Origin: Actinomycetota bacterium
GTDB lineage: Bacteria > Actinomycetota > Actinomycetes > Streptosporangiales > Streptosporangiaceae
DNA length: 38,917 nucleotides
NCBI GenBank assembly: GCA_003140115.1
Contig: PLIQ01000438.1
Span: 48,275-87,191 of the forward strand
Direction of reading: 5' to 3'
Shown here: positions 37,417 through 38,917 of the stretch, in pieces
Numbering within the stretch: position 1 is the first letter of the stretch
How the letters are laid out: each line of letters opens with the position of its first letter
Translations under genes and position numbers: made by a program
The notes under the pieces: generated by a model
Told to the model about the DNA's origin: nothing
The model's database searches: none
Seen by the model: only the letters and a program-made list of their open reading frames with translations

Positions 37417-38709
37417 TCAGATCTGGCCGCGGGACATGCCGATCAGCCGGCCCAGGACCGCCCCACCGCTCACCCGCAGGCCGTCATGCTCGTATTCGCT
37501 GGTCACCCAGGTGCGCAGGCCGCGGATCGCGCTGGCCGTCCGCATCGAGAACTCGCGGTCCACGTACATGTCGTTGTAGTAGACGGCCGCGGCCACCGGC
37601 ACCTCGTTGGCGGCCAGCCGCGACGGGTCGTATAGCGGCGGCCAGTCGTCGCGCTCGGCCAGCAGCTCGGCGGCCTCGCGCAGCGGCCGCAGCACCGGAT
37701 CGGCGTCGATCATCCACGGGTAGACCATCTCGCCGGTGAACAGCAGGGGAGCGGTGCCCGGGTCCGCGTCCAGGACCGGGCCGGGGTCGAACCCGCCGAA
37801 CTCCGTCCTGATCCGCTGCGCGGACCACCGGGTCGCGAACCCCTGGGCGTAGCACGCCTCCTGGAGCAGCGCGTACAGCGGGCCGGCGGCGAAGCTGAGC
37901 TTGGCCGCCGCCGCGTACAAGAACGCGTCGGACAGGTCGTCACCGGCGAACGGGCTCTCCAGCAGGTAATGCAGCTCGTTGCTGCCGGTGCTCATGCCGA
38001 GCATGAGCCCCAGCGACTGGAACGCCTGCACCGACAGCGGCGCGCCGTTCGGCAGCCGGACGTCGTGACCGGCCAGGTACTGGGCCACCAGGGCGGCCGA
38101 CTCCACGTCACCCGGGTACCGCACGTAGTGCGCCGCGTTCTTTTCCAGCACCATGCGGTAGGTACGCCGGTACACGTCGTCGGCGGTGACGGACAGGCCC
38201 GGCAGACCGCCGGTGATGAACGCCTCGCGCAGGCCGTGCGGGGCGAAGGACAGGTAGGTGACCGTGCAGAAGCCGCCGAAGCTCTGTCCGAGCACGCTCC
38301 ACGGCGCACCGCCGCTCAGCTCGCGCCTGATGAGCTCGGCGTCCAGCACGATGCTGTCGGCGCGGAAGTGCGTCAGGTAGTCGGCCTGGGCCCGGGCCGA
38401 ACCCAGCCCGGCCAGCGTCTGCCGGGTGGCGGGGGTGGACCGGCCGGTGCCGCGCGGGTCAAGGAGCAGCACCCGGTAGTCGCTCAGCGCCCGGTCCAGC
38501 CAGGTGTCCCGGCCCTGCGGCCGCTGCGCCCCGAAGCCGGGTCCGCCCTGCAGGAACAGCAGCCAGGGCAGATCGGCGTTGGCCAGGTCCGCGGCGACGA
38601 CCTCACGGCCGAACACCTCGATCTGCTCCCCGTCCGGCCGATCATGGTCCAGCGGAACGCCGAACAAGTGGTCGGTCAGCACGGTGCCGGGCTGTCGGTA
38701 GGTACCCAC
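37417..38709 (-). CDS. Alpha/beta hydrolase, proline-iminopeptidase-like
   Basis: The protein has 430 residues. The oxyanion-hole motif QGGPGFG (55-61) is followed by LLDPRGTGRS (82-91) and the nucleophile elbow GQSFGG with Ser143, the pattern of the S33 prolyl aminopeptidase family. The C-terminal part includes LLFTGEMVYPWMIDADPVLRPL, YYNDMYVDREFSMRTA, and His in SEYEHDGLRVSG as the likely acid and base of the triad. S33 enzymes release N-terminal proline from short peptides. The protein is longer than the classic ~310-residue enzymes, as are many actinobacterial members. No signal peptide is seen. The GTG start at 38709 is the only reasonable start. Confidence 0.88.
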   Translation of the reverse strand: MGTYRQPGTVLTDHLFGVPLDHDRPDGEQIEVFGREVVAADLANADLPWLLFLQGGPGFGAQRPQGRDTWLDRALSDYRVLLLDPRGTGRSTPATRQTLAGLGSARAQADYLTHFRADSIVLDAELIRRELSGGAPWSVLGQSFGGFCTVTYLSFAPHGLREAFITGGLPGLSVTADDVYRRTYRMVLEKNAAHYVRYPGDVESAALVAQYLAGHDVRLPNGAPLSVQAFQSLGLMLGMSTGSNELHYLLESPFAGDDLSDAFLYAAAAKLSFAAGPLYALLQEACYAQGFATRWSAQRIRTEFGGFDPGPVLDADPGTAPLLFTGEMVYPWMIDADPVLRPLREAAELLAERDDWPPLYDPSRLAANEVPVAAAVYYNDMYVDREFSMRTASAIRGLRTWVTSEYEHDGLRVSGGAVLGRLIGMSRGQI

Positions 38710-38741
38710 GAGGCCGACGTTACCCCGGTAGGGTCACGGCA

Positions 38742-38917
38742 TGTTGCGTCCTGAAAGCTGGTCCAGGCTTACAGGTGAAAGTCCTGTTCGGGTAGGTACC
38801 GGAGCGCCCGGTAGCAGGCCCCGGTTCGTCGTTGAGAGGCGGCGGGCTGAGCGGGGTGTCAAAAGCCTCTTCGGAGGGAGCAAGCACGCGGGCGGTAGCG
38901 TAAAGCGAACCTTGCAG
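38742..38917 (+). mobile_element. Probable 5' part of a group II intron (domain I), cut by window edge
   Basis: From about 38742 the sequence no longer codes and is rich in short hairpins. Features typical of bacterial group II intron RNA are ACAGG-TGAAAGT-CCTGT (about 38770-38786), matching the common GGTG(A/C)AAGTCC loop, several further GC-rich stems (for example CCGGAGCGCCCGG), and a segment GGAGGGAGCAAGC...GGGCGGTAGCGTAAAGCGAACCTTGCAG. The exact 5' splice site was not fixed. A reverse transcriptase/maturase gene should follow just beyond the window. Confidence 0.5.

Overview
The window is high-GC DNA of an actinomycete, probably from the Streptosporangiales or a related order rich in regulators. 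The evidence is the GC-rich third codon positions, many GTG starts, frequent ATGA/GTGA gene overlaps, an F420-dependent luciferase-like oxidoreductase, and a DsbA-fold protein of the mycothiol-dependent nitroreductase (Rv2466c) family, which points to a mycothiol producer. It reads as accessory chromosome made of small regulator-plus-effector cassettes. No rRNA, tRNA or CRISPR array was seen, and no complete transposon. The last ~175 bases look like the start of a group II intron.

Layout. 1-768: 5' part of an F420-dependent oxidoreductase (minus). 858-3716: PadR regulator and a polytopic membrane protein, followed by a second, tandemly duplicated copy in which a PadR remnant is fused to the membrane protein. 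3713-6648: an SPFH-domain protein with zinc ribbons (minus), divergent from two zinc-ribbon AIM24 paralogs. 6939-10532: ABC exporter plus histidine kinase and LuxR-type response regulator, behind a leader with three inverted repeats. 10548-13595: a 1015-residue LRR-Roc-COR-TIR protein, the most striking gene of the window and a candidate innate-immunity or conflict effector. 13887-16695 (minus): ArsR-like regulator, MFS transporter and a fructosamine/aminoglycoside-kinase-fold phosphotransferase, with twin palindromic operators in front. 16880-18296: alpha/beta hydrolase and TetR regulator with a clear operator. 18293-21552: methyltransferase, aldo/keto reductase and EamA exporter (minus), divergent from an Lrp/AsnC regulator. 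21637-23965: MerR regulator and DHA2 multidrug transporter, each preceded by a MerR-type long-spacer promoter.

24115-25495: a tightly coupled, slightly AT-richer trio of a small membrane-anchored protein, a sigma-70-like factor and a cyclic-nucleotide-binding protein. 25467-26768: a kinase-less membrane sensor (minus). 27053-28219: a secreted beta-propeller-like lipoprotein. 28228-34638: two divergent paralogous serine hydrolases, an ATP-grasp protein, a TetR regulator and an APC permease, possibly an amide or peptide metabolism locus, with a 29-bp interrupted palindrome upstream of the permease. 34822-38709: a small helical protein, OsmC-like protein, DsbA-like protein, secreted protein and proline-iminopeptidase-like hydrolase. 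38742-38917: putative group II intron 5' end.

The recurring theme is one-component regulators, each next to the exporter or enzyme it probably controls, with operators that can be read directly. Functions are inferred from motifs only; no database search was run.
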